A stretch of DNA of 64,000 nt, taken from Artocarpus heterophyllus. Lineage: Eukaryota; Streptophyta; Magnoliopsida; Rosales; Moraceae. Under the pieces are notes generated by a model. That model saw only the letters and a list, made by a program, of their open reading frames with translations, made no database searches and was not told the origin of the DNA. Positions 37,073-49,348 of this stretch are shown piece by piece. The DNA lies in NCBI GenBank assembly GCA_025403435.1, contig CM046345.1, positions 17,588,160 to 17,652,159 on the forward strand, given 5' to 3'. The position numbers and the translations under genes were made by a program. Within the stretch, counting starts at the first letter, position 1. The number at the start of each line of letters is the position of its first letter.

Positions 37073-38136
37073 TTTTGGCGCTAGAAGGAGGGCGCCTACG
37101 CCTTCATTCAGACACCAGCCACATTACCTCTGAGAATCAAGATAGTGACTTGAGAAAATGCCAGAGACGATGTTGCTCGATAGGAGGAGTCGAGAGATGT
37201 AAGAAATCGACAGCCGAACCCAGGTAGGCCTAGGGGCCACTCCTGGGCCACAAGGTCCCCGTCTGGGGGGTGGGGAAGCACGGCTATGGCCGAACAAGCA
37301 GAGGATCCAGTTGCTCAAGAACCTATCTAAGAGCTTACAACTACAATTCGGATACTAACACAACAACTAGCGCAGCAGGCTCAGTGTTAGGCCGCACCTA
37401 CTCTGCTACCTCCAGCCCCGGCTGACCAGGTTGGAGGTTGAGCAGGACGAGATGTAGTCGACCGTGAAGAGGTCGATTTTGAGCGCTTAAGAGGCTCCTT
37501 TCCACCTAACAAGCTCCCGTCCTCTATCGAGCAACCCCTGCCTCAAGCATCAAAGAGCCCTTGTCTATTAACTGACACTATTTTCCCTCACCTCCGAAGC
37601 GTCTCACCTCTTGTTATAGGAACGCTCGACCGAGCAGAGACGAGCCGGGAAGAGTTAGACATAGTGCGCAGCCGCATGTGGTGTTGATCCAACACCGGAC
37701 CACAGTAAGCATCAACATTTTGGTGCTAGAAGAAGGGCACCTATGCCTTCATTCAGACGCCAGCCACATTACCTTCGAGAACTGAAATAATGACTCGATA
37801 AAATGTCAGAGACGATGCTGCCTGATAGGAGGGGTCGGGAGATGCAATAAATCGACAGCCAAACCCAGGTAGGCCTAGGGGCCACCCCTAGGCCACAAGT
37901 TCTCGGTCTGAGGGGGGTAGGGAAGCATGGTTAGGAATGACAAGCAAAGGATCCAGTTGCTCAAGACCCCATCCGAGAGCTTACAAATGCAGTTTAGATA
38001 CTAACACAGCAGCTCGCGCAGTAGGCTCAGCGTTTGGCTGCACCTGCTCTGCTACCTCTAGCCCCAGCTGACTAGGCTAGAGGTCGGGCAAGAAGGGATG
38101 CAGTCGACTGCGAAGAGGCTGATTCCGAGTGCTCAG
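36846..38136 (+). repeat. Tandem duplication of LTR 3' half, primer site and leader (about 645 bp x 2)
   Basis: Unit 1 (36846-37490) and unit 2 (37491-38136) both begin at GAGGCTCC and run through AACAAGCTCCCGTCCTCT, CATCAACATTTTGG, CAGACACCAGCCACATTACC-like and AGGCCTAGGGGCCAC blocks. They are diverged copies, by eye about 85-90 percent identical. Each carries an LTR-end plus primer-site junction (37072/37076 TGGCGCTAG; second copy TGGTGCTAG near 37720). The GAGGCTCC string at both junctions would be the microhomology of the duplication. Confidence 0.75.
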
Positions 38137-38471
38137 GAGGCTCCACATGTGGCGCCTCGGCCAATAATAGACAAGTCCAAGAAGGCCGTCTTGGCCCTCA
38201 AACAGCAAGGGTCCTGTCACCTCAAGGTTCTCGAGCATCAGTATTTGATCGGCTAGGACGCCAAGGACAAGCGAGTCAAAATCGCCAGCCTGAAGTCAGC
38301 AACTGCGTGGAGGGCGGAGCACCCTATAGGGTCAAACTACCTGAAGACATGAATAGTCGCCAGTTTCGGGCTCTACAACACCAAATTGATGAGATCTGAA
38401 ATAACCGTTTTGGCATAGATGACATAGGTGCCTTGGATCCGTCATTTTAGGACACTATAATGTGAGCCCCA

Positions 38472-39387
38472 ATGCCGCCTAAGTTCAAGGTCCCACAAGT
38501 TAAGGCCTATGATGGGACTGTCGATGCGGACGAGCATGTTGAACTATTACGATGACACATGCTCCTTCAGAATGCCAGCGATACGGTAATGTGTAAGGCC
38601 TTCTTGCTGACCCTAATAGGACCAGCTCAGCAATGGTTCCGAAGGCTTGAACCAGCCTCTATTTCTTCTTTGCAGCAGCTTGTCGACACCTTCTTGGAAG
38701 CTTTCTCTATGATGAAGACGTAGAGAAAAGAGATTACATACCTATACGCCGTCAAGCAAGGGGACGGCAACGTCCGAGACTACATTAACCGGTTTACCCT
38801 AAGCAGCTCTGGAGGTCAAACACGTCGAAGATGAGACCTTCAAGCATATTTTTGTAGGGGGTCTTTGAGACAAAAAACTCACCTGGTCATTGGTCTTTGA
38901 GTAGCCGAGCACGTTTTCACAGATGCTCGGCTACACCCAGAGGTATGCCGATGCCTCGGAGTACATGAAAAGCAGTAAGGAGGAGACCGGCCCCAGCGGA
39001 ACCCAGAAGCAAAAGAAGCGAAAGAAGGCGCCAGAGCAAATCAATGCCGAGTAGAACAAAAAGCAAAAGAAGGAAAAGAAACCCAAGAAGCCAAAGACAC
39101 CGACCGGCAAGTTCCAAAGCTACACGCCACTAGTAGTGACCATCGACGAGGTGCTCACCCAAGTAAGTGGTAGGAATCTACTGGTGCCACCACCCAAACT
39201 TAGGGGTAGCAAGGTGAAGTGGGATCAAGCGAGGTACTGCGAGTTCCACAAGGATGTGGGGCACAACACTCGTGAATGCATTCAGCTGAAGGACCAAATT
39301 GAAAGGCTGGTCTGGGAAGGACATTTACGAGAATTTGTTGAGCGAGTCATAATCCTAGGCTTCACCTCAAGGATGAACAATCGCTGA
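38472..39387 (+). pseudogene. Gypsy gag, broken (element C)
   Basis: From the ATG at 38472 the frame reads MPPKFKVPQVKAYDGT, then FLLTLIGPAQQWFRRL and a VKQGDGNVRDYINRF block, the typical Retrotrans_gag pattern of capsid proteins. In-frame stops occur near 38550 and 38720 and frameshifts follow. The downstream block at 39136-39387 holds RYCEFHKDVGHNTRECIQLK, the zinc-knuckle region usual in Tat-type Gag. The Lys- and Glu-rich stretch at 38960-39110 is a linker. Confidence 0.85.
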
Positions 39388-39551
39388 GCCGAGATGTGCC
39401 AAGCCGCTCACGAACCAACACTAAGAATACCTCAAAACCCCCAAACATCATTCACACGATCTTTGGTGGACCCGTCACTAGGGACACGTAGAGTGGGCGG
39501 CGGGCGTATGTCCAAGAAGCTCGGCTGATCGAGCGAGGTGAGTTTATAAAC

Positions 39552-42500
39552 ATGTCCGAACATGTAAACAAAATATGCCACCAACAGGATGTTCCAATTA
39601 CATTCACCGAGGAGAAAACAAACAAGCTAATTCATCCGCACAATGACGCCATCGTGTATAAGCTACATATCGCCAACAACATTGTACGACGAGTGCTGAT
39701 TGATAATGGCAGCTCGGTCGATATCCTCTTCAAGCAAGCTTTTGATAAGCTAAGGATCAACAATGCCACCTTGGTTCTAGTTTAGACCCCGCTCTATGGC
39801 TTCACGGGAGAATGCGTCCAAGCAGTAGGAAAGGTCAGTCTACTCTTGACTTTCAGAGAGGGAGCTACTCGGATCACTCGTGTCGTCGACTTTCTAGTCA
39901 TCGACAAGCCTTTTCAATACAACATCATTATCGGTCAGCCATTGCTAAATGCATTGAAGGCCGTGGTCTTCACGTATCACTTGGCCATGAAGTTCCCGAT
40001 GGAGGACAGAGTTGGAGTAATTCGCTCATCCCAGAAGGACTCCCGAGCTTGTTACGCCAATGTTGTAAGAGCCGCGATAGCTCAGCATCTAAGCATCTCG
40101 ACCATCTATGCAGTCAACGAGGCAGATCCACCTGCCAACCCAATGCCCAAGATGCTTTTCGATCTTGACCCTCAACTGCCTGAGGAAGAAGTGAGAGCCA
40201 CCCCGATCGAAGACTTGGTGTCGTTCCCTTTAGACCCTACGAGGCCTGAACGCACCATCCAACTCAGATCCTAGTTGAGACCTGAGATCTGGGTAGACCT
40301 AAAGGGGCTTCTTACCGAGTATCAGGACGTGTTTGCGTGATCCCATAAAGATATGCCTAGCATAGATCCGAGTGTGATCTATCATCGACTCAACGTCTGA
40401 CCCGACCACAAGCCAATGATACAGAAGAGGAGAGCTTTTAATCTAGAGAGTTACATTGCTATAAACGAGGAGGTCCAAAAGCTCTTTAAGGCGGGTTCAT
40501 CAGAGAAGTCAAATATCCAAAGTGGCTGGCAAACGACGTCCTCGTCAAAAGGTGAACGACAAATGGCGGGTCTGTATTGATTACACCGACCTGAATAAGG
40601 CTTGCCTGAAAGATTGCTTTTTGCTTCCTTGGATAGACCAGCTCATCGACTTAACTATCGGCCACGAACTACTGAGCTTCATGGACGCTTATTTCGGGTA
40701 TAATTAGATAAGGATGGCCGAGGAAGATCAAGCAAAGATGGCTTTTGTTACCGACCAGGGGTTATACTACTATATGGTAATGCCCTTCGGACTGAAGAAT
40801 GCCAGGGCTACCTATCAGCGCCTGGTCAACAAGATGTTTGCTCGGCTGTTCAGCAAAACAATGGAGGTCTACGTGGACGACATGTTAGTAAAGTCCGTCC
40901 AAGCGGAGAACCACATGGCTGACCTTCGAGCAAGCTTCAACATTCTCTAGTAATATGGGATGAAACTCAACCTAGTGAAGTGTGCGTTTGGAGTAAGCTC
41001 AAGCAAATTTCGCAGATATTTGGTCAATCGGTGAGGTATTGAGGTTAATCTAGGAAAGGCCTAAGCAATTATCAACATGCATTCTCCTCAAACTATAAAG
41101 GACGTGCAAAAACTCACTGGCATGATAGCGACTCTCTCAAGATTTGCCTCCCGGGCTACCGACAAGTGCCATCCATTTTTTAAGGCACTTAAGGGGGTTT
41201 GAGTGGAGCAGGGAGTGTGAGGAAGCTTTTTAACATCTAAAGAAGTATTTAGCCACACCCTCGCTCCTATCCAAACCTTTGCCCGGTGAGGTTTTAACTA
41301 CCTATTTGGCCGTATCCGAGAAGGCAGTGAGCTCGGTCCTAGTCTGAGATGAAGACGGAGCTCAAAAGCCCGTCTATTATACCAGCCATGCATTCCAAGG
41401 TACCAAAGAACGGTATCCCCCACTTGAGAAGTTGGCCTTTGCCTTAATCACTTTCGCTCGCAAGTTGCACCCATATTTTCAAGGCCACACAATAAGGATC
41501 CCGACCAAGTTCCCCCTCCGACAAGTTCTTTAGAGCCTAGAGATATCAGGCCAGCTGGCAAAATGGTCGATAGAGCGTGGCTAGTACGATGTTCAGTTTG
41601 TCTCGAGGACGGCCATCAAGGCCCAAGCTCTTGTGGACTTTATCGCTGAATTCACCGATGCCGAACAAGCCACACCGTTGGCCAAGAAGGCACCTGTAGA
41701 GGTGCCAGACGCCCCCAGCTGCAGCGAAGAATACACTACCTTGGTGCCAGAATGGAAACTTTATGTTGACGGATCTTTCTATATAGAAGGATTAGGTGTT
41801 GAGCTGATATTAATAAGCCTGAACGGATATAAGGTGATCTACGGGCTTCGATTCGACTTTAAGGCCTCAAATAATGAGGCTGAGTACAAAGCACTCCTGG
41901 TTGGGCTTCGAATCACCAAAGACCTTAGGGTGGACCGTATACTCATTTACAGTGACTCAATGCTTGTCATCCAGCAAGTCACCAGAGCATTTCAAGATCG
42001 AGCAGACTCGATGACTGCATACTTACAAGAGGTCAAGCAACTGCTTGGGCAATTTAAATCCTACTCATTCAAGTAGATACCCAGGTCAGAAAACTTGGAG
42101 GCTGACACCCTTTCTCGACTAGCTTAGGGCCTCGGTGATAGTGGCCTGACTTCGGTCCCTATTGAAAGGCTAGCCGAACCAAGTATCCACAAAGAAGTGG
42201 TGAATGTAGCCGAGGAACACGAGACCACATAGGTAGACCCGATCATCCGATACCTAACCACAACCGAATTGCCTGATGACCGAGGAGAGGCACGTCGGAT
42301 ACGCAACAGCTCGGCTAGGTATTCGATGATGGAGGGAAGATTATACCGGCGAGGCTATACTATGCCATGCTTAAGGTGCGTAGGGTCTAGGGAAGCCGAG
42401 TACCTAATGAAGGATATCCACGAAGGTCTATGTGGTAACCATTTTGGGGGGAGGTCTTTGGCCTAAAAATGTCTTCAGTAGGGCTACTACTGGTCGACCA

Positions 42501-43380
42501 TGGAGCAGGACTGCAAGAATTTTGCAAGGAAATGCCTCAAATGTCAGCAATTCAAGAAGATGCTTGGATATCACACCGAACCCCTCACTTTAGTAACCTC
42601 AGTGTGGCCATTCGTGAAGTGGGCTATTGATCTGATAGGACCCCTTCCTCAGGCCCGATCACAATTCAAGTACTACATCGTGGTCATAGACTACCTTACG
42701 AAATGGGTTGAAGTAGAGCCATGTACCAATATCACTGAAGCAAAATGGACCAACTTCGTGTGGAAGAACATCATTTGCTGGTTTAGAATCCCACACATGA
42801 TCGTGACCGACAATGCTAAACAGTTCGAGTCTTCTAGTCTCCTCCTCCTATGTGAATAGCTCGGCATCAAGAAAGGTTTCTCCTCTCTGAGCTACCCCCA
42901 GAGCAACGGCCAAGTGGAGGCAGTCAACAAAACGATCAAGGACAACTTGAAGAAAAAGCTCGAGGGCCTTAAGGGGACATGGATCGATGAGCTCCCACGA
43001 GGCTATCATCCTGGCTGAGGTGGGGCTGCCTAGCTTTAGAATCGAACATTATGAGGAGGTTCATAACGTAAGGTCATGATGTTCGAGCTTGACCTGCTCA
43101 AAGAAAAAAGAAACTGGACAGCAATCCATAATGCAGCCCAGAATCAAGTAGTCGCTCGGTATTACAACAAGCGAGTCCAACCAAGAAGCTTTAAAGTCGA
43201 AGATTTGGTACTTAAAAAAATCACAGTTCAGCAGCCCAGTTTGGGGTCTTTTGGTCCAAAGTGGGATGGGCCGTATAGGGTGGTCAGAATAGTTCGGCCG
43301 GGCACGTACAAGTTATCTAACATGGAGGAAAACTAGCTCGGTCAGCCTTGGAATGCCGAGCTCCTTAAAAGATGCTTTTG
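39552..43380 (+). pseudogene. Gypsy pol polyprotein, broken (element C)
   Basis: Protease: VLIDNGSSVDILF near 39690-39735, with the catalytic D-N-G-S triad region. Reverse transcriptase: KWRVCIDYTDLNKAC (40563 on), MPFGLKNARATYQRLV and the catalytic YVDDM near 40870. First RNase H: KPVYYTSHAFQG, then YPPLEKLAFALITFARKL (41365-41465). Second RNase H-like domain: WKLYVDGSF, SNNEAEYKALL and YSDSMLVIQQV (41753-42000). Integrase: HHCC finger (HEGLCGNH, CLKCQQFK, 42417-42560), WAIDLIGP, VTDNAKQFE and YPQSNGQVEAVNKT (to about 42930). The C-terminal block ends KWDGPYRVVRIVRPGTY (43260-43312). About ten stops or frameshifts interrupt it. The two RNase H domains fit the Tat lineage. Confidence 0.9.
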
Positions 43381-43611
43381 CTAGATCGCATAGCCAAAAC
43401 CCCTTTTTGATCTCTGGCTGTATTCTTTTTATAACTAGACCTATTCAATAGGACTAGGATGTAAAATACTACATGTTAATGAAATGTAAATTTCCTACAC
43501 CATTCCATTGAGCAATGTGTTTGAGGAAAATTAACAAACCCGAAAAGGGATACCATAACTCCGGCCCGGAGGACCTAACAACAACTCCCAAAAAGGGGTA
43601 AGTCATCCTAA
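43381..43611 (+). other. 3' untranslated region of gypsy element C, left part
   Basis: Non-coding sequence following the end of pol. It contains CCCGAAAAGGGAT and CCCAAAAAGGGG blocks, and is cut at 43611 by copia B. The last five bases CCTAA (43607-43611) are repeated at 63510-63514. Confidence 0.75.
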
Positions 43612-45639
43612 TGTTACATATGTATGCCCTAAGGAGTAAAAATGTAATACGTTTTTTAGAGACATGTTTTATCAATAAAGAATTTATTCATTTATATATA
43701 TACAAAATCTTGTCCTCTTTATGTTCATATTTGTTGAATGTATGTCAAGCAAACAATAGTCTGAGACTGTCAGTCTAAACCTTTAAGAATTGGGCATATG
43801 ATGGACTGATTATGTGGAAGACACGATTCTTAAGGTGACGGTCTAAAACATATGATCTGCAATCGAGGGAATAAAGTTGGGCACTTTATTCATGCAAAGA
43901 TTGTTACGTTGTCTATATCCCTATCGGGAGATAGTTTTTCTTGACCATCAGAGTTGGACTCCATGAATAGAAACATTGGCACGTTGTTATAGGTGATGAT
44001 GTGTTTGATTTGGACACAAAGTGAATTGATTTGGATTAATAATTCTATTTTGGCAAATCGATTCACTTTAGACAATCATTTGTATTGTATCTTAATCCTA
44101 AGATGGATAGTGGGCCCGTTGTCTCGACTTGTATCTTTTGATGTACCAAAGGGTGACTCCCACATCTCAATAGTGGTATGTATGCTGGTACGTTGGAGGC
44201 ATGACTCTTGATAGCGTAGACTTGTTATTCATAGATATGGAATCCATAGTTCCTCTTTAGGAGTAATGATATCCTCTTATATGCGTTATCTTGTAATTGA
44301 AAAACTAGAGCGCTCAACCATTTGGATACATAGGTGTAACCAAATGGTATACTATCTTTGGATGGTAAGTTTTCTAATGGTGAGATAATGAAACGTAAGA
44401 TAAAAATAATCGGGAAGGTAAGACATAACTTGTCCTTAAGCTGATTATGGATTATCATATGGGGTTATGATACACTTTGATATATCATGGAGACTTAGCT
44501 ATACGGACTTTGTAATTCTATAAAGTTCGAGAGTGCAGCTCCATGCTTTTAGTGGAGTAGCGTAAGAGTTGATAATTGTAAAATATATATCTGGGATATT
44601 GGGTTTCATAATTATCGAGAGCTTGAACTTTATAGGTCCATTTTGGTCCCTTTTGCTAGCTCACAAAATCCTGTAACGATAGGCGTGCTTTTTCAATAAT
44701 TGGTGACTTATGTCAGATTTATTGGATTGGTTTAAAATTTGAAAGAATCAAATAATTCTTGTCTGTTTATTGGTTAAATTAATTTTGTAATAAAATTAAT
44801 TTAAGATAAACTTGTTGAATTATTGGGATCAGATAATTCTTGTCTGTTTATCGGTTGATTTAATTGGATAAATTAAATCAAGATAAACTTGTAGAATTAT
44901 TGTGAATTGATTTATTTTCTTAGAGATTATCTTGATAAAGTTTGTTTTGATCAGATAACTTCTCTATTGGGTTATTTGAATCAAAACTAAAACTTTATCC
45001 TATAGAATCTCAGGTGGAAAATAAAAGATTCGCGGAGATATTTACGCGGCAGTTTGGCCAGCCGATCTACATGTTCGGCCTACCGATGGGGCCTGTTCTA
45101 CCTGCCAATTAGCGAGAGATAAGATTACACGTCTTTTCGTGGATCTTATTAGATATTGAACCAAACTTGATTCTGTTTCAAGTTTTTGAGATCTAATCTA
45201 ATAATGACTGACCCTAGGACCAATCGCTATATAAAGGGAGTAAGTCTCATGAGTTACTCAGATCAATTGAGAGATTAAGAGTGGTACTCTTCTGGTGAGC
45301 ATCTAAAAACTCCCTGAGAGCTTTTGTTCACAAATCACGAACACTAGCTTTGGGTTCTCTCGATTAGTTGGAAGGAGAGTCACCGGTGGAAGAGCTGTGC
45401 GTGTGAGCCCACACTCACTCCAATCATGGATAGAGAATGGCAAAGAAGACCAGTTGGTTGAGGCTCTTCTGGAACGTTACTTCTTTTCATGGGTCGCAGA
45501 GGTTCTTCGGCACATAAAAGTTACTAAGATCTGTTTAATTTATACATATAGTATGTCAAAGTTGTGTTTTAAAAAAATACTCTGATGTTAAAATTTTTAA
45601 AATTTTCGTTGCACACCTCACACTGTTTTTTTTCCAACA
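43612..45639 (+). repeat. 5' LTR of copia element B (2028 bp)
   Basis: It begins TGTTACATATGTATGCCC and ends TTTTTTTTCCAACA. A TATATAAA box sits at 45228-45235, with the presumed transcription start about 30 bases beyond. Decayed palindromes (TTCGGCCTACCGAT) lie at 45055-45110. Confidence 0.92.
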
Positions 45640-45641
45640 AT

Positions 45642-45654
45642 TGGTATTAGAGCC
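45642..45654 (+). other. Primer binding site of copia B (initiator Met tRNA)
   Basis: TGGTATTAGAGCC lies two bases after the 5' LTR, one mismatch from the standard complement of initiator methionine tRNA (TGGTATCAGAGC). Confidence 0.88.
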
Positions 45655-46149
45655 AAGATTTTTACATAAATTTACAAGTTTGTGATCATACTATATGTAT
45701 AAATTTTGTGATCTTAATCTCTCCTATGTTTGAATTTAATTTTACAAAGAGAGTTAGCACTCTAGGTTTCAATATAATTATATGTTGTCATGGATTATGT
45801 GGTGAATGTTCATTAATTAATTATGGTTGATTAAATTATTATTTAATTATTTATTAGTTAATTAATTTATGCCGGTTATGGTTCCTTAGAAGTTAGAATG
45901 TGTATCTAGATTTTCCATGTAATTAGATGACGGACTATTATCTCCGTCTAGGAATTGTTCTTTAATTTTAAATTTGTAAGAATTTTGGAATTAAATAATT
46001 ATTCGAAGAATACAGATCGAGAAGTCGGATCTAAAAGATCGATGATGGCGCACCCAGGTATTTCCTGTGTCTCTAATTTTATGTTTTTGACTTGTTAAAA
46101 ATAAAATTGATGAATTGCATTAAAATTGTATTTTATGGAATGGAGATTT

Positions 46150-46380
46150 CTGCTCGGTTCGCATGCCGAACCTTCAGTTCAACAGGCCGATGGTCACAGA
46201 TCGACAGGCCGGACGTGTGGTTTGGCAGGCCAACAGTGGGGCAAAAATAGGCTGGCTCTGCCGGCAGGCCGAACTTCCAGTTCGGCATGCCAAACTTTCA
46301 TGGGTCGGCAGGCCGATCTTTGTGATCGGCAGGCCGATGAAGCACGACCAGCAGGCTGATCACCCAGATCGACCTGTCAA
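46150..46380. repeat. CGGCAGGCCGA palindrome array in the copia leader
   Basis: At least nine full or one-base-changed forms (TTCGCATGCCGAAC, CGGCAGGCCGAAC, TTCGGCATGCCAAAC, GTCGGCAGGCCGAT, ATCGGCAGGCCGAT) occur with spacing of about 20-30 bp. The motif and spacing are the same as in the unrelated solo LTR at 4626-4795. Confidence 0.75.
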
Positions 46381-47066
46381 TCGAGAGCTAAAAAATTTCC
46401 AGAAAAAGTGTAATTTTTGCAGTACAGTTTTAATTTTATTTTTGAGACAATTCTGAGAAACATTAAATTTGGATATGACCAGAAATATGAAGTATTTGAT
46501 TCATACGAGATTGAAGACTTAAAGATGGGAATTATGTGAAGAATAATACAACTTGAGATCAATTTGTGTCTCGATTATTCTCTTGTAATCTTAGTTTTCT
46601 ATTCTTTAGGATAGAGCCATAATATTACGGTTGTAATTATTTTGCTTGTAGCTTTGCTTGATTGCTTTGCTTATCTGCATTATAATATGATTTGTCATGT
46701 ATATTGATAACATGTCATATAGAATAGGAAGTGCCGCTCATATTAAAATTATTCATGCATAATTTTAAAATAAAACATTGACTTCAAAAGATTGAGTGGG
46801 AGAAGATTTTCGAAGAGAAAACCTAAGGCCTCCATCGTTGGTCCATAGGAAGAACATGGTGGTCCCGACCCCTAGGAAGGGATTTCTATCATGTACCAGA
46901 TTGGATCTCTGAGAGGATAAGGTATTTTAGCATGATTTATAATTGCACACCCCTAGGTGGTGATTATAAACCATGGATAAAATATTAAAACGATGGTTAT
47001 ACACTCACATTAATTTTGTTATTAACTTCCCCTAGGAGCTCTGTTAATAAAATTAATAGCCAAATA

Positions 47067-49078
47067 TGTTGGAAACAAGGTGCGCAACAGAATTTTAAAA
47101 TTTTTTTCATTAGAGTATTTTCCAAAACACAAGTTTGACATGTTATATGTATAAATTAGACAGATCTTACTAACCTCTGCATGCCGAAGAACCTCCGTAA
47201 CCTGTGTAGAGAAGTAACGTTCCAGAAGAGCCTCAACCAACTGGTCTTCTTTGCTATTCTCTATCCACAACCAGAGTGAGTGTGGGCTCACACGTACAGC
47301 TCTTCCACCGGTGACTCTCCTTCCAGCCAATAGAGAGAACCCAAAGCTAGTGTTCGTGATTTGTGAACAAAAACTCTCAAGGAGTTTTCAGATACTCACT
47401 AGAAGAGTATCACTCTTAATCTCTCAATTGATATGAGTAAATCATGAGACTTACTCCCTTTATATAGCTATTGGTCCTGGGGTCTGTTCTTATCAGAATA
47501 GGTCTCAAAAATTCGAAACGAAATCAAGTTTGGATCAATATCTGATAAGATCAGCGTGAAAATGCGTAATCTCATCTTTCGCTGATCGGCAGGCCGAACA
47601 AGCCCCATCGGCAGGCCGAACATGTCATCCGGCAAGCCGAACTCCTGACAAAAAATCTCTACGAATCTTTTATTTTCCACCCAAGATTCTAAAGGATAAA
47701 GTCTCAGTTTTAATTCAAATAACCCAATAGAGAAGTTATCTGATCAAAACAAACTTTATCAAGATAATCTCTAAGAAAAAAAATCAATTCACAATAATTC
47801 TACAAGTTTATATTGATCCAATTTGTCTAAAATTAAAAAAACTGATAAACAGACAAGAATTATCTGATCGTAATAATTCAACAAGTTTATCTTGAACTAA
47901 TTTCTTACAAAATTAATTCAACAATAAACAAACATGAATTATTTAATTCTTCCAAATTTTAAACCAATTTGATAAATCCGACATAAATCACCAATTATTC
48001 GAAAAGCACGCCGTGTCGTTACAGGACTTTATGAGCTAGCAAAGGGGACCAAAATGGACCTATAAAGTTCAAGCTCATGATAATTATGAAACCCAATATC
48101 CCAGATATACATTTCACAATTATCAACTCTAACGTTACTCCACTAAAAGCTTGGAGCTGCACTCTCGAACTTTATAGAATTACGAAGCTCATATAGCTAA
48201 GTGTCTATGACATATCATAGTGTATCGTATCCCCATATGATAATCCATAATCGGCTTAAGGACAAGTTCTGTCTTACCTTCCCGATTATTTTTATCTTAC
48301 TTTCCATTGTCTCATCATTAGAAAACTTACCATCTAAAGATAGTATACCATTCGGTTACACCTATGTATCCAAATGGTTGAGCGCTCCAGTTTTTTAATT
48401 ACAGGACAATGTATATAAGAGGATATTATTACTCCTAAAGAGAAACTATGGATTCCATATCTATGAATAACAAGTCTACGCTATCAAGAGTCATGCCTCC
48501 AACGTACCGGCATGCATACTACTATTGAGATGTGGGTGTCACCCTTTGGTACATCAAAAGACACAAGTCGAGATAACGGGCCCACTATTCATCTCAGGAT
48601 TAAGATACAATACAAATGACTGTCTAAAGTGAATTAATTTTCTAGGACAAAATTATTAATCCAAATCAATTCACTTTATGTCCTGATTCAACACATCGTC
48701 ACCTATGACAACGTGCTAATGTTTCTATTCATAGAGTCCAACTCCGATGGTCAAGACAAACCATCTCCCATAAGTGATATAGACAACATAACAATCTTTA
48801 CATGAATAAAGTGTCCAACTTTATTCCCTCGATTGCTGATCATATGTTTTAGACCGTCACCTTAAGAATCGTGTCTTCTGCATAATCAGTCCATCATATG
48901 CCCAATTCTTAAGGTTTAGACTGACAGTCTCAGACTACTGTTTGCTTATCATACATTCAACAAATATGAACGTAAAGAGGACTAGATTTGGTATATATAA
49001 ATGAATAAATTCTTTATTGATAAAAATGTCTCTAAAAACGTATTACGTTTTTACTCCTTAGAGCATACATGTCTAACA
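47067..49078 (-). mobile_element. Solo LTR of the same copia family, in the leader of copia B
   Basis: On the minus strand it begins TGTTAGACATGTATGC and ends TTGTTTCCAACA, 2012 bp. Flanks are AAATA (47062-47066) and AAAGA (49079-49083), a target duplication with one change; the matching leader in element A is uninterrupted and reads AAAGA. A TATATAAA box lies at 47459-47466 on the minus strand. Three well-preserved palindromes lie at 47585-47642. Confidence 0.92.
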
Positions 49079-49348
49079 AAAGAAGCAATTATTAATATAT
49101 GCTAGATCATAAGGGTCTTGGATGGCATATATTAATCAGGAGGGGATCCGTATTCCTGATTGAATTTGGCATGACTCCCCTAGGAGTTTGTTGAATTCTG
49201 AGTTAGGAATTATCATTGTAAGGTTGTGATATTTTTAAGGTTTTTGACATAAACACATTTGTATGATTTTACATGATTGTGTTATCTTACTAAATTATTA
49301 TGATATGTTTGCTTATGTTTGGTATATGTTCTTTATTGTAGATTAAGA

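Larger units (their letters stand above)
36447..43611 (+). mobile_element. Ty3/gypsy retrotransposon C (Tat-like), decayed; continues at 63515-64000
   Basis: The order is 5' LTR (36447-37072), primer-site region, gag (from 38472), zinc-finger, protease, reverse transcriptase, RNase H, a second RNase H-like domain, integrase (to about 42970) and a C-terminal domain (43076-43380). The RT-RH-INT order marks it as Ty3/gypsy, and the additional RNase H domain after the degenerate first one is the hallmark of the Tat lineage. Many stops and frameshifts make it inactive. Copia B is inserted in its 3' untranslated region after 43611, and its sequence resumes at 63515. The 3' LTR is not in the window. 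Confidence 0.88.
45655..49348 (+). other. Untranslated leader of copia element B, split by a solo LTR
   Basis: About 1.7 kb of leader (to 47066, then 49084-49348), matching the reverse complement of element A's leader. It holds a GC-rich palindrome patch at 46150-46380. Nothing supports a protein product. Confidence 0.8.
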
